A stretch of DNA of 64,000 nt from Xylanimonas protaetiae (GCF_004135385.1 NZ_CP035493.1:3043440-3107439); one strand, 5' to 3'; shown: positions 1-9,382, numbered from the stretch's first letter. Notes: a model not told the origin generated them from the letters alone. Program-made: numbers and translations.

Positions 1-1
1 C

Positions 2-349
2 ACGCTCGTGGGCGCGTTCTTCCTGGCGCGCGACCTGTTCCGCACGGGGGTGCGGCTGGCGCGGGCGGCCGGTGACGCCGCGGAGGTGCTGGGTGCGGCG
101 GCGGCGCGCATCGGGGACGCCGCCGCCGCGGCCGCGGCGAACCCGCCGGACACGGGTCCCACCCTGTTCGACGACCCGGTCGTGCTGCGCGAGCGGGTCA
201 CGCTGCTCCGCGCGGCGCGCGCCGCGCGGGCGGACGCCCGCCGGGAGCGGTGGTGGGCGACGGCCCGCGGCTGGTCGCTGGACGCCTGGCTCGCGGACCG
301 CAAGGGTGGCCGCGAGGGTGCCACGGGGCCGACCGCGGGGCGTCCCTGA
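2..349 (+). CDS. Hypothetical protein, 5' end outside the window
   Basis: The frame is open from the first bases of the window, so the gene probably starts upstream and only its last 115 or so codons are present. The visible part is rich in Ala and Arg, with a hydrophobic start (GAFFLARDLF), an Ala-rich helix-prone middle and a basic tail containing RRERWW. I recognise no family. It lies about 90 bases before tatA on the same strand. In other actinobacteria pafBC lie upstream of tatA, so a paf-linked or small accessory protein is possible, but nothing in the sequence shows that. Confidence 0.5.
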   Translation, partial: TLVGAFFLARDLFRTGVRLARAAGDAAEVLGAAAARIGDAAAAAAANPPDTGPTLFDDPVVLRERVTLLRAARAARADARRERWWATARGWSLDAWLADRKGGREGATGPTAGRP

Positions 350-354
350 CCGCG

Positions 355-360
355 TAGGAT
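355..360 (+). promoter_or_regulatory. Candidate -10 element (TAGGAT) for tatAC
   Basis: TAGGAT fits the actinobacterial TANNNT -10 hexamer. It would place the transcript start near 367, giving tatA a leader of about 75 bases that carries a clear ribosome binding site (GGAAGGAA) ahead of the ATG. No convincing -35 is seen, so this is tentative. Confidence 0.3.
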
Positions 361-442
361 CGCACCGACCGGCCTGATCGCATCGCGGCGGTCGCACCGC
401 GTCCCCACGGCGACGGTGCACGCTTGACGGAAGGAACCACCC

Positions 443-712
443 ATGCTTCGAGGCGGACTGCAGCCCTGGCACATCATCCTCGTGCTGGTCGTCATCTTCC
501 TGCTCTTCGGGGCGAACAGGCTCCCCGGCCTGGCCAAGAGCGTGGGCGAGTCGCTGAAGATCTTCAAGAAGGAGATCAAGGACCTCACCGACGACGGCAC
601 GCCCGCCCCGGCGGCGCCGCCGGCCACCCCGCCCGCTGCGCCGGCACCGCCCGCGTCGACCGACCAGGGCCCGCTGCCGGGCACGGTCGACCCGAACCAC
701 CCGAAGGCCTAG
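443..712 (+). CDS. tatA: Sec-independent protein translocase subunit TatA
   Basis: An 89-residue pore-forming subunit of the twin-arginine translocase, which moves folded proteins across the cytoplasmic membrane. One membrane helix (about residues 9-25) is followed by the FGANRLPG hinge and an amphipathic helix rich in Lys and Glu (about 30-48). The remaining tail is Pro/Ala-rich and probably unstructured, as is usual for actinobacterial TatA. A purine-rich ribosome binding site precedes the ATG. tatC follows after only 3 bases, so the two are co-transcribed; no tatB is seen here, and in actinobacteria tatB usually lies elsewhere. Confidence 0.95.
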   Translation: MLRGGLQPWHIILVLVVIFLLFGANRLPGLAKSVGESLKIFKKEIKDLTDDGTPAPAAPPATPPAAPAPPASTDQGPLPGTVDPNHPKA

Positions 713-715
713 CCG

Positions 716-1489
716 GTGGCCGGTGCCCGCCGCGACCCCGAGGGGCGGATGCCGCTGCGCGAGCACCTCCTGGAGCTGCGCAAGCGGCTCTTCCTGGCGT
801 CCCTCGGGCTGGTCGTCGGCGCCGTCGGCGGGTGGTTCCTCTACGACCCGCTGCTCGCCCTGCTGCAGCGCCCCCTCGAGCTCGCGGGCAGCGAGCAGGG
901 CAAGCAGATCGCCCTGAACTTCACCGCGCTCGGCTCCCCGCTGGACATGCAGGTCAAGGCGTCCCTGTTCCTCGCCGCGATCGTCACCGCGCCCTGGTGG
1001 CTCTACCAGCTGTGGGCGTTCGTCACCCCCGGCCTGACCCGGCGGGAGCGCGGGTACGCGTACGCGTTCGTCGGCGCGTCCGTGCCGTTGTTCCTCGGCG
1101 GGCTGACCCTGGCGTGGTGGGTGCTGCCCCACGCGGTGGCCATGCTCACCGAGTTCATCCCCGACGGCATCAACGGGTTCTTCACCGCGCAGGAGTACCT
1201 GACGTTCGTCATGCGGCTCCTCATCGCGTTCGGCCTCTCGTTCGTGCTGCCCGTGCTGCTCGTCGGGCTCAACGTCGCCGGCGTGCTGCGGCACGAGACC
1301 CTCGCGAAGGGGTGGCGGTGGGCCGTGCTCGTCGCGTTCCTGTTCGCGGCGGTCATGACGCCCACCCCCGACGCGTGGACGATGCTGCTCGTCGCGCTGC
1401 CGATCTGCCTGCTCTACTTCGCCGCGCTCGGCGTGGCCGTGCTGCACGACCGGCGCGCCGACAACCGGCGCGTCGCCGCACCGGCCTGA
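716..1489 (+). CDS. tatC: Sec-independent protein translocase subunit TatC
   Basis: A 257-residue polytopic membrane protein that recognises twin-arginine signal peptides together with TatB. The N-terminal motif MPLREHLLELRKR, with its conserved Glu, is the family signature for the cytoplasmic signal-peptide site. About six hydrophobic helices follow, and the length is normal for TatC. It starts with GTG three bases after tatA, which supports coupled translation. The order tatA-tatC-helY is conserved in actinobacteria (Rv2094c-Rv2092c in Mycobacterium tuberculosis), here with a lipid-kinase gene inserted before helY. Confidence 0.96.
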   Translation: MAGARRDPEGRMPLREHLLELRKRLFLASLGLVVGAVGGWFLYDPLLALLQRPLELAGSEQGKQIALNFTALGSPLDMQVKASLFLAAIVTAPWWLYQLWAFVTPGLTRRERGYAYAFVGASVPLFLGGLTLAWWVLPHAVAMLTEFIPDGINGFFTAQEYLTFVMRLLIAFGLSFVLPVLLVGLNVAGVLRHETLAKGWRWAVLVAFLFAAVMTPTPDAWTMLLVALPICLLYFAALGVAVLHDRRADNRRVAAPA

Positions 1490-1542
1490 CCGGGGCCCGC
1501 CCGACCGGGAGCACCGCGCGCCGGTCGGGTACGGTTCTCGCC

Positions 1543-2634
1543 GTGCCAGGCACCCCTCACCGCCACGCCGCCGCCGCAGCGGCCCGCCTCGGCGTCGTCG
1601 TCAACCCCACCGCGGGCAAGGGGCGTGGCGCGCGCGTGGGCCGCGACGTCGTCGACCGGCTCGTCGCGACCGGGCACGACGTGTGGGACCTGTCCGGGCA
1701 CAGCGCCGACCTCGCCCTCGAGCACGCCCGCCGCGCCGTGACCGACGGGCTCGACGCCCTCGTCGTCGTCGGCGGGGACGGCATGGTGCACCTGGGCGTG
1801 CAGGCCGTCGCCGGCACGAGCACCCCGCTCGGCGTCGTCGCCGTCGGCACGGGCAACGACTTCGCCAGCACGCTCGGCCTGCCCGTCGCCGAGCCGGTCG
1901 CCGGCACCGACGCGCTCCTCGCCGCGCTCGCCGCGGGGGCCGCCGGGACGCGGGCCGTCGACGTCGTCCAGGTCACCGGGTCCGGGCTCTCGCACCGCAA
2001 GCAGCCCGAGGAGAGCGCCGAGGAGCCTGTGCGCTGGGTCGCCGGCGCGGTGTCCGCCGGCCTCGACGCCGCCGTCAACGAGCGCGCCAACGCGATGCTG
2101 CGCCCCAAGGGGTCCGCCCGGTACGTCGTCGCCGCCCTGCGCGAGATCCTCGCCTACCGGGCGTGGCGCTACCGGCTCACGTTCGAGCACGTCGCCGCCG
2201 ACGCCGCCGCGCTCGCCGCGCTGCTCACCCTGCCCGGGTTCACCGACCTCGGCCCCGAGGCCGACGGCGACGGCCGCCGCCTGCTGTGGGACTCCGCCGG
2301 GGCGCTCGTCACCGCCGCCAACGGGTCCACCATCGGCGGCGGCATCCCCGTCGCCCCGCACGCCGCCCTCGACGACGGCCTCCTCGACGTCGTCCTCGCC
2401 GGCGACGTCGGCCGCGCCGGGGCGTCCCGCCTCTTCCCGCTCCTGCTCGCCGGCAGGCACCTGCGCCACCCGCAGGTGCGGGTCGTGCGCGCCCGTGCCG
2501 TCATCGTCGAGCCCGCCGACGGCGCCGACCACCTCCCGTCCGCGTTCGGCGACGGCGAGCACCTGGGCACCCTGCCCGTGCGCGCCGAGCTGCGCGCGGG
2601 TGCGCTGAGGGTGCTCGTCCCGCCCGTAGGCTGA
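1543..2634 (+). CDS. Diacylglycerol kinase family lipid kinase
   Basis: A 363-residue member of the DAGK/sphingosine kinase/YegS family, expected to phosphorylate a lipid alcohol with ATP. The nucleotide-binding signature GGDG is at residues 77-80 and GTGND at 102-106; the start of the domain (VVNPTAGKGRG) is also typical. The true substrate cannot be read from the sequence. I chose the GTG at 1543 because TACGGT lies 7 bases upstream and there is no Shine-Dalgarno sequence, which suggests a leaderless transcript. The frame stays open much further upstream, but that part overlaps tatA and tatC and is not coding. Confidence 0.85.
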   Translation: MPGTPHRHAAAAAARLGVVVNPTAGKGRGARVGRDVVDRLVATGHDVWDLSGHSADLALEHARRAVTDGLDALVVVGGDGMVHLGVQAVAGTSTPLGVVAVGTGNDFASTLGLPVAEPVAGTDALLAALAAGAAGTRAVDVVQVTGSGLSHRKQPEESAEEPVRWVAGAVSAGLDAAVNERANAMLRPKGSARYVVAALREILAYRAWRYRLTFEHVAADAAALAALLTLPGFTDLGPEADGDGRRLLWDSAGALVTAANGSTIGGGIPVAPHAALDDGLLDVVLAGDVGRAGASRLFPLLLAGRHLRHPQVRVVRARAVIVEPADGADHLPSAFGDGEHLGTLPVRAELRAGALRVLVPPVG

Positions 2635-2638
2635 CGGC

Positions 2639-5563
2639 ATGCCTGCCGCCGACGACGCTGCGCTTCCCGAGGACCTGAGCCCGGCCGAGCGGTACGCCGC
2701 CTCCCGCGCCCGCACCACTCGCTCCCAGGTCGGCTCCGGCACCCGGCTCGCCGAGTTCCGCAGCGTGCTCGGCTTCGAGCTGGACGACTTCCAGGTGGCC
2801 GCCTGCCAGGCCCTCGAGGACGGGCGGGGCGTCCTCGTCGCCGCCCCCACCGGTGCGGGCAAGACCGTCGTCGGCGAGTTCGCCGTCCACCTCGCCCTCG
2901 CCCAGGGCGGCAAGGCGTTCTACACCACGCCCATCAAGGCGCTGTCCAACCAGAAGTACGCCGACCTCGCCCGCCGGCACGGCCCCGACAAGGTCGGCCT
3001 GCTCACGGGGGACACCACCATCAACGGGGAGGCACCGGTCGTCGTCATGACGACGGAGGTGCTGCGCAACATGCTCTACGCCGGGTCGCGCACCCTCGAG
3101 GGGTTGCAGTTCGTCGTCATGGACGAGGTGCACTACCTCGCCGACCGGTTCCGCGGGCCCGTGTGGGAAGAGGTCATCATCCACCTCGCCGACCACGTCC
3201 AGCTCGTCTCCCTGTCCGCGACCGTGTCCAACGCCGAGGAGTTCGGCGACTGGCTCGAGATGGTGCGCGGCGACACCGCCGTCGTCGTCTCCGAGCGGCG
3301 GCCCGTGCCGCTGTGGCAGCACGTCGTCGTCTCCTCTCGCGAGCCGCGCGGCGTCCCGCGCATGTACGACCTGTACGCCGGGCACGTCGACCCCACCGAC
3401 CCCGGCGTCAACCCGCCCATCAACCCCGAGCTGCACGAGGTGTTCCGCGTCTCCGGGCGGCGCCCCACGGCCGGCGACGGGCGCCGCGGCGGGGACCGCG
3501 GGTACCGCGGGCGCGGCGGCCCTGCCGGGCAGCGGCCCGCCGGCGCCGGGCTCGCCCCGCAGCGGCGCACCCCGCCCCGGTTCGCCGTCGTCGACGCCCT
3601 CGACGCCGACGCCCTGCTGCCCGCGATCTACTTCATCTTCTCCCGCGCCGGGTGCGAGGGCGCCGTCCAGCAGTGCCTCGCCGCCGGGCTGCGGCTGACC
3701 TCCCCGGCCGAGGAGACGGAGATCCGCCAGCTCGTCGAGCAGCGCACCGCCACCATCCCGCCCGAGGACCTCGACGTGCTCGGCTACTGGACGTGGCTCC
3801 AGGCTCTGTCACGCGGCATCGCCGCCCACCACGCCGGGCTGCTGCCCGTGTTCAAGGAGACCGTCGAGGACCTCTTCGCGCGCGGCCTGATCAAGATCGT
3901 GTTCGCCACCGAGACCCTCGCGCTCGGCATCAACATGCCCGCCCGGTCCGTCGTCCTCGAGAAGCTCGTCAAGTGGGACGGCACCGCGCACCAGCCCGTC
4001 ACCCCCGGCGAGTACACCCAGCTCACCGGCCGCGCCGGGCGCCGCGGCATCGACGTCGAGGGGCACGCCGTCGTCGTCGACCACGTCGGGCTCGACCCCG
4101 TCGCCCTCGCGGGCCTCGCCTCCCGGCGCACCTACCCGCTGCGGTCCTCGTTCCGGCCCACGTACAACATGGCCGTCAACCTCGTCTCCCAGGTGGGTCA
4201 CGACCGCGCCCGCGAGGTCCTCGAGACGTCGTTCGCGCAGTTCCAGGCCGACCGGGGCGTCGTCGGCCTCGCCAAGCAGGCGCAGGCGCACGCCGAGGCC
4301 CTCGCCGGGTACGCGCAGGCCATGACCTGCGACCGCGGCGACTTCGCCCAGTACATGGGCCTGCGCCGCGCGATCTCCGCACGCGAGAAGGAGCTGTCCC
4401 GCGCCGCCACCGGCGCCCGGCGCGCCGACGCCGTCGCCTCCTTCGAGAACCTCAAGCGCGGCGACGTCGTCGAGGTGCCCAGCGGCCGCCGCCGCGGCTA
4501 CGTGCTCGTCCTCGACCCCGGCCACGACGACCGCGGCTTCGACGGGCCCCGCCCCACCGTCCTCACCCAGGAGAAGCAGGTCAAGAAGCTCACCCTGGCC
4601 GACGCGCCCGGCGGCGTCACCGTCGTCGCCCGCGTCAAGATCCCCAAGGCGTTCAACCCCCGCCGCCCCGACGCTCGCCGCGACCTCGCCTCCACCATGC
4701 GCAACGCGCTCGGCGCGTTCCGTGACGCCCCGGGGTCCCCGCGAGATGCCGGCTCCCGGCGTCCCGGCGGGTCGCGCCCCGCGCAGGGCCCCGGACGCAG
4801 GTCCGACGCCGCCACCGACAAGGAGCTCGCCTCCCTGCGGTCCCGGCTGCGCGCCCACCCCTGCCACACGTGCCCCGACCGCGACGAGCACGCCCGCTGG
4901 GCCGAACGGCACGACCAGCTCGCCGCCGAGCACGCCCGCCTGGTCCAGCGCATCGAGGGCCGCACCGGCACCGTCGCGCGCACCTTCGACAAGACGTGCA
5001 CCGTCCTGGAGACGCTGCGCTACCTCGACCGGTCCGCCGACGGCGAGCTCACCACGACCGCCGACGGCGCCTGGCTGCGCCGCGTCTACGCCGAGAACGA
5101 CCTCCTCCTGGCCGAGTGCCTGCGCCGCGGCGCGTGGGACGGCCTCGACGCCGCCGGCCTCGCGGCCGCCGTCTCCACCGTCGTCTACGCCGGGCGCCGC
5201 GAGGAGGCCGGCGAGCCGTACGTGCCCGGCGGGCCGCACGGCCGCCTCGCCCAGGCACTCGACGCGACCGTGCGCGTGTGGTCCGAGGTGACCGATCTCG
5301 AGGAGGCCAACGGGCTCGACGCCACCGGCCCGCTCGACCTCGGCATCGTCGCCCCCGTGCACCGCTGGGCCGCAGGCAAGGGCCTCGACGCCGTGCTGCG
5401 CGGCACCGACCTGGCCGCCGGCGACTTCGTGCGCTGGTGCAAGCAGGTCGTCGACGTCCTCGACCAGCTCGGGCAGGCCGCCCCCAAGCCCGCGCTGCGC
5501 GCCACCGCCCGCAAGGCGCAGGACGCCGTGCTGCGCGGCGTCGTCGCCTACTCCAGCCTCTGA
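2639..5563 (+). CDS. helY: Ski2/Mtr4-like DEVH-box helicase HelY
   Basis: A 974-residue superfamily 2 helicase of the actinobacterial HelY type, presumed to unwind RNA. Walker A (APTGAGKT) is at residues 69-76, the DEVH box at 162-165, followed by the SAT motif; the C-terminal helicase motif (QLTGRAGRRG) is in the second RecA domain. A low-complexity insertion rich in Gly and Arg lies near residues 275-315. The C-terminal half matches the DSHCT-like extension of the Ski2 family. The start is supported by TAGGCT 6 bases before the ATG, overlapping the stop codon of the lipid kinase. Position after tatAC matches the conserved actinobacterial order. Confidence 0.93.
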   Translation: MPAADDAALPEDLSPAERYAASRARTTRSQVGSGTRLAEFRSVLGFELDDFQVAACQALEDGRGVLVAAPTGAGKTVVGEFAVHLALAQGGKAFYTTPIKALSNQKYADLARRHGPDKVGLLTGDTTINGEAPVVVMTTEVLRNMLYAGSRTLEGLQFVVMDEVHYLADRFRGPVWEEVIIHLADHVQLVSLSATVSNAEEFGDWLEMVRGDTAVVVSERRPVPLWQHVVVSSREPRGVPRMYDLYAGHVDPTDPGVNPPINPELHEVFRVSGRRPTAGDGRRGGDRGYRGRGGPAGQRPAGAGLAPQRRTPPRFAVVDALDADALLPAIYFIFSRAGCEGAVQQCLAAGLRLTSPAEETEIRQLVEQRTATIPPEDLDVLGYWTWLQALSRGIAAHHAGLLPVFKETVEDLFARGLIKIVFATETLALGINMPARSVVLEKLVKWDGTAHQPVTPGEYTQLTGRAGRRGIDVEGHAVVVDHVGLDPVALAGLASRRTYPLRSSFRPTYNMAVNLVSQVGHDRAREVLETSFAQFQADRGVVGLAKQAQAHAEALAGYAQAMTCDRGDFAQYMGLRRAISAREKELSRAATGARRADAVASFENLKRGDVVEVPSGRRRGYVLVLDPGHDDRGFDGPRPTVLTQEKQVKKLTLADAPGGVTVVARVKIPKAFNPRRPDARRDLASTMRNALGAFRDAPGSPRDAGSRRPGGSRPAQGPGRRSDAATDKELASLRSRLRAHPCHTCPDRDEHARWAERHDQLAAEHARLVQRIEGRTGTVARTFDKTCTVLETLRYLDRSADGELTTTADGAWLRRVYAENDLLLAECLRRGAWDGLDAAGLAAAVSTVVYAGRREEAGEPYVPGGPHGRLAQALDATVRVWSEVTDLEEANGLDATGPLDLGIVAPVHRWAAGKGLDAVLRGTDLAAGDFVRWCKQVVDVLDQLGQAAPKPALRATARKAQDAVLRGVVAYSSL

Positions 5564-5647
5564 CCGCCGAGCCTCACCCGTCCGACCTCGCCGGACGCGA
5601 GCCAGCCGGCACCACCGAGCGGGGGACTCTGCCCTAGTCTCAGCACC

Positions 5648-7315
5648 GTGACGTCGACGCTGTACCGCAACGGTCTCATCCACTCCTCCGCGGACCCGTT
5701 CGCCGAGGCCCTGCTGGTCGACGACGGCGTCGTGGCCTGGATCGGCGCCGAGGACACCGCCGCCGGACTCGCCGCGCGCGCCGACCGCGTCATCGACCTC
5801 GACGGCGCCCTCGTCGCGCCCGGGTTCGTCGACGCGCACGTCCACACCCTCGAGACGGGCCTCGCGCTCGAGTCCGTCGACCTGTCCCCGGCCGGCGCGC
5901 CCAAGCGCGCCGCCGCGCTGGACGCCATCGCGGCGGGCGCCCGCCGCCTCGACGCCGCCGACCCCGACGGCGACGAGGTGCTCCTCGCGTTCGGGTGGGA
6001 CGAGGCCGCATGGCCCGAGCGCACGCCGCTCACGCGCGAAGAGCTCGACACCGCCGCCGGAGGCCGGCCCGTCTACGCCACCCACGCCGACGTGCACCAC
6101 GCCGTCGTGTCCACCTCGCTGGCCGCGAGCGCCGGACTCGACCGGCTGCCCGGCTGGGACGGGTCGGGCGTCGTGATCGGGGAGGCGCTGCGCGTGGCGC
6201 GGGACGTCGCGCAGGCGCTGCCGCCGGCGCGACGGACGCGCGCGTACCGGGTGGCGCTGGCGCGGGCCGCGGAGCTGGGGATCGTGGCGGTGCACGAGAT
6301 GAGCGCCCCGCACACGGACACGCGCGACGGGCTGCGCGAGCTGGTGTGGCTGGCGGAGCACGAGCTGGTGCCGCAGGTGGTGGCGTACCGCGGGGAGCTG
6401 GTGGAGTCGGCGGACGACGCGCGCGAGCTCATGGCGCAGCTGCCGTTCCTGACGGGCATCGGCGGGGACGTGAACGTCGACGGGTCGATCGCTGCGCGCA
6501 CGGCGGCGCTGCGCCTGCCGTACACGGACCACCGGCCGGTGCCGGGCAGCGCGCTGACGGGCGACCACGGGGACGGGCTGGCGTACCTGAGCGCGGCGGA
6601 GATCGGGGCGCACCTGGCGGCGTGCTCGGCGGTGGGCGTGCAGGGCGGCTTCCACGTCGTGGGGGACCGGGCGATGGACCTGCTGGTGCTGGGCCTGGAG
6701 GTCGCGGCGGAGGCGCTGGGTCCGGGGCCGTTGCGTGCGGCGCGGCACCGGGTGGAGCACGCGCTGTTCGTCGACGCGTCCGCGCTGGCGGCGCTGCTGC
6801 TGTACGGGGTGTCGCTGTCGATCCAGCCGGCGTGGCAGCCGACGTGGGGCGGGCGCGACGGGCTGTGGGAGCAGCGGCTCGGGGTGGCGCGGGCGGGGAA
6901 CATGTCGCCGTTCGCGGACCTGGCGGGGGCGGGCATCCCGGTGGCGTTCGGGTCGGACGCGCCGGTGACGCCGCTGGACCCGTGGCAGGCGGTGCGGGCG
7001 GCGGTGTCGCACGAGGACGCCGAGCAGCGGCTCTCGGGCCGGGCGGCGTTCCGGGCGCACACGCGGGCGGGCTGGCGGCTCGCGGGGCTGGACGGCACGG
7101 GCGCGGGCGAGCTCACGGTGGGCGCTCCGGCGCACCTGGCGGTGTGGCGGGCGGACTCGTACGGGGTGCTGTCGTCGGGCCGCGGCCTGACGTCGTGGAG
7201 CGCGGAGGCCCGCGCGGGACAGCCGGTGCTGCCGGACCTGCACCCGGACGCCCGCACCCCGGAGTGCCTGCAGACGGTGCGCGCGGGCGTCCCGATCTAC
7301 GACACGTTCGCCTGA
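5648..7315 (+). CDS. Amidohydrolase family protein (YtcJ-like)
   Basis: A 555-residue metal-dependent hydrolase of the amidohydrolase_3/YtcJ type. The HxH metal motif is at His64 and His66 and the late catalytic Asp is in FGSDAP (Asp437); family members hydrolyse C-N bonds in diverse substrates, so the substrate is unknown. TAGTCT lies 7 bases before the GTG start, consistent with a leaderless mRNA. Codon use changes sharply near base 6170: the first third favours C-ending codons like its neighbours, the rest favours G-ending codons. This may mark a recombinational join. A large inverted repeat follows downstream. Confidence 0.85.
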   Translation: MTSTLYRNGLIHSSADPFAEALLVDDGVVAWIGAEDTAAGLAARADRVIDLDGALVAPGFVDAHVHTLETGLALESVDLSPAGAPKRAAALDAIAAGARRLDAADPDGDEVLLAFGWDEAAWPERTPLTREELDTAAGGRPVYATHADVHHAVVSTSLAASAGLDRLPGWDGSGVVIGEALRVARDVAQALPPARRTRAYRVALARAAELGIVAVHEMSAPHTDTRDGLRELVWLAEHELVPQVVAYRGELVESADDARELMAQLPFLTGIGGDVNVDGSIAARTAALRLPYTDHRPVPGSALTGDHGDGLAYLSAAEIGAHLAACSAVGVQGGFHVVGDRAMDLLVLGLEVAAEALGPGPLRAARHRVEHALFVDASALAALLLYGVSLSIQPAWQPTWGGRDGLWEQRLGVARAGNMSPFADLAGAGIPVAFGSDAPVTPLDPWQAVRAAVSHEDAEQRLSGRAAFRAHTRAGWRLAGLDGTGAGELTVGAPAHLAVWRADSYGVLSSGRGLTSWSAEARAGQPVLPDLHPDARTPECLQTVRAGVPIYDTFA

Positions 7316-7338
7316 CGCGGCCGTCGGCCGTTGGCCGG

Positions 7339-7416
7339 GCCGATCGGAACGATGTTTCGGGATCGGAACGTGCGGCGCATCGCACGTTCCGATCCCGAAA
7401 CATCGTTCCGATCGGC
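7339..7416. repeat. 36-bp perfect inverted repeat with 6-base loop
   Basis: The arms 7339-7374 and 7381-7416 are exact reverse complements around the loop GCGCAT. Each arm holds two direct copies of GATCGGAACG, 19 bases apart, so there are four copies in total. No U-tract follows, so it is an unusual terminator if it is one. It could equally be an operator array for a dimeric protein, a small MITE-like relic or a structured RNA. It sits between two genes on the same strand (amidohydrolase and lnt). Confidence 0.9.
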
Positions 7417-7499
7417 GTGGGGCCCGCCCCGCGACAGGGCGTGCGCGGGGCTGGCCGTGCGGCCCCGGAGCGGTCGGGTTCCTCACGTACGCTGCGGGC

Positions 7500-9215
7500 G
7501 TGCGTCCCTCGTTCCTGGAGTCCCGGGCTGTCAGCCTGCTGCTCGCGCCCGTGGCGGGCGTGGCGATGTGGGCGGCGTTCCCCGACGTCGGCCTCTGGCC
7601 GCTGACGATCGTCGCCGTCGCCGTGCTGCACCTGGCGCTGCGCCGCGACCACGCCGGGTGGGGGTTCCTCGTCGGGCTCGTCGCCGGGCTGACGTTCTTC
7701 CTGCCGCACGTGTGGTGGGCGTACTACGCCACGGCGCTCGTGCCGTGGCTCGCGCTCGGCCTGCTGGGCGCCCTGGGCTTCGCGACGTTCGGCGCGGCGT
7801 GGACGTGGGCGCGCCGCCTGCCGTTCGTCACCCGCCGCCCGTGGGCGCACGTGCTCGCGTTCGCGGCGCTGTGGACCGCGGTCGAGCAGTGGCGCTCCGA
7901 GGTGCCGTGGGGCGGGTTCCCGTGGGGCCGCCTGGCCTGGTCCGTGGCCGGCGCCCCGACGGCGCGCGCCGCGTGGCTGGGCGGGGTGCCGCTCGTGTCC
8001 TTCCTGCTCGCGGCCACCGGGGCCCTGCTCGTCCTGGCGGTCACCGCCGTCGCCCGCCGCCGGGTCGCGCCCGCGGTCGTGTGCGCCGTCGTCGGCGTCG
8101 CCGCCGTGCTGGGACCGGTCGCGCTGCCCCTGCCGCACGCCGCGGGCCTGACCGGTGTCGACAGCCCGCCCGTGACCGCGGACGTCGACGTCCCCGACCG
8201 CTCGCAGCTCGTCGACGCCGGCACCTCCGTCGCCCAGGGCGGCGTGCTGCAGGTCGGCGCCGTGCAGGGCAGCGTGCCCGTCATCGGCGGGCACGCGTCC
8301 GACAACGCCGCCGGCGTCCTCGACAACCATCTGGCCGGCACGCGGGACCTCGCCGACGACGTCGCCGCGCGCGCGGCCGCCGGCGCCGACCACCCGGGCC
8401 TCGACGTCGTCCTGTGGCCGGAGGACTCCGCCGCGTGGGACCCGCAGCAGAACCCCAGCGTCGCGCGCAGCCTCGACCAGGCCGCGGACCGCGTCGACGC
8501 GCCGATCCTCGTCGGCTCCCAGGAGTACCCCGAGGGCGGCGGCCGCTACAACGTGCTGCTGCTGTGGCAGTCCGGAGAGGGCGTCACCCAGCGGTACGCG
8601 AAGCAGCACCCGGCCCCGTTCGGCGAGTTCATCCCGTGGCGGCCCCTGTTCCGCCTCTTCAGCGACCAGGTGGACCGCGTCACCACCGACATGTTCGCCG
8701 CGACCAACCCACCCGTCGTCGACCTGCCCGTGCCACGGCTCGGGCGCGACGTGCGCGTGGGCGTCGCGATCTGCTTCGAGGTCGCCTACGACGAGATCCT
8801 GCGCGACGCGACCCGCCGGGGCGCCGAGGTGCTCGTCCTGCCCACCAACAACGCGTCCTTCGGCGTCACCGCCCAGTCCACGCAGCAGCTCCAGATGACG
8901 CGCCTGCAGGCCATCGCCAACGGGCGCGCGACGGTCCAGATCTCCACCGTGGGCGTCAGCGGCGTCGTCGCCCCCGACGGCACGCTCGTGGCCCGCACTG
9001 GCCTGTTCACCTCCGACCGCCTGGCCGCCCTGCTGCCGCTGCGCACCACCTGGACGCCCGCGACCGCGGCCGGGTACTGGCCCGGCTGGGTCGTCTCCGC
9101 CTCCGGCGGCCTGCTCGCCCTGGGCGGTCTCGGCTACGGCGTCGCCCGCCGACGCCGCCGCCCCGCGGCCCCCGCGCCGGCCGCGGACGTGGCGAGGGAG
9201 CAGCCCACCGCCTGA
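7500..9215 (+). CDS. lnt: Apolipoprotein N-acyltransferase
   Basis: A 571-residue membrane enzyme that adds the third acyl chain to the N-terminal Cys of lipoproteins. The first 220 or so residues form several hydrophobic helices; the periplasmic nitrilase-like domain follows with the full catalytic triad: Glu308 (LWPEDS), Lys368 (RYAKQHPAPFGEF) and Cys425 (GVAICFE). A last membrane helix lies near the C-terminus. TACGCT is 6 bases before the GTG start, suggesting leaderless expression. The gene is followed by a strong hairpin and is convergent with rbpA. Confidence 0.93.
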   Translation: MRPSFLESRAVSLLLAPVAGVAMWAAFPDVGLWPLTIVAVAVLHLALRRDHAGWGFLVGLVAGLTFFLPHVWWAYYATALVPWLALGLLGALGFATFGAAWTWARRLPFVTRRPWAHVLAFAALWTAVEQWRSEVPWGGFPWGRLAWSVAGAPTARAAWLGGVPLVSFLLAATGALLVLAVTAVARRRVAPAVVCAVVGVAAVLGPVALPLPHAAGLTGVDSPPVTADVDVPDRSQLVDAGTSVAQGGVLQVGAVQGSVPVIGGHASDNAAGVLDNHLAGTRDLADDVAARAAAGADHPGLDVVLWPEDSAAWDPQQNPSVARSLDQAADRVDAPILVGSQEYPEGGGRYNVLLLWQSGEGVTQRYAKQHPAPFGEFIPWRPLFRLFSDQVDRVTTDMFAATNPPVVDLPVPRLGRDVRVGVAICFEVAYDEILRDATRRGAEVLVLPTNNASFGVTAQSTQQLQMTRLQAIANGRATVQISTVGVSGVVAPDGTLVARTGLFTSDRLAALLPLRTTWTPATAAGYWPGWVVSASGGLLALGGLGYGVARRRRRPAAPAPAADVAREQPTA

Positions 9216-9323
9216 GGTCGTCGTCGCGGGGCGTCGAGACCTTCCCCGGCGCCCGACGGCGTCCCGCGCCGGGGGAGCGAGGCCCGGCCCGTCGCGTCGG
9301 CCGCGACTGCGACCCAGGCACGA

Positions 9324-9358
9324 CGAAGGCCGGCACCCGGTCGGGGTGCCGGCCTTCG
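9324..9358. terminator. Bidirectional hairpin terminator between lnt and rbpA
   Basis: A 15-bp perfect stem (CGAAGGCCGGCACCC paired with its complement) with a 5-base loop lies between two convergent genes. No clear U-tract follows, as is common in actinobacteria. Confidence 0.75.
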
Positions 9359-9382
9359 CGTGGTCGGACGGGGCGTGTCGCC

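Noticed and set aside
3809-7486. Long open frames on the strand opposite helY and the amidohydrolase gene
   Set aside because: They arise from the very high GC content, encode only low-complexity Arg/Ala/Gly/Pro sequence and have no ribosome binding site or family match.
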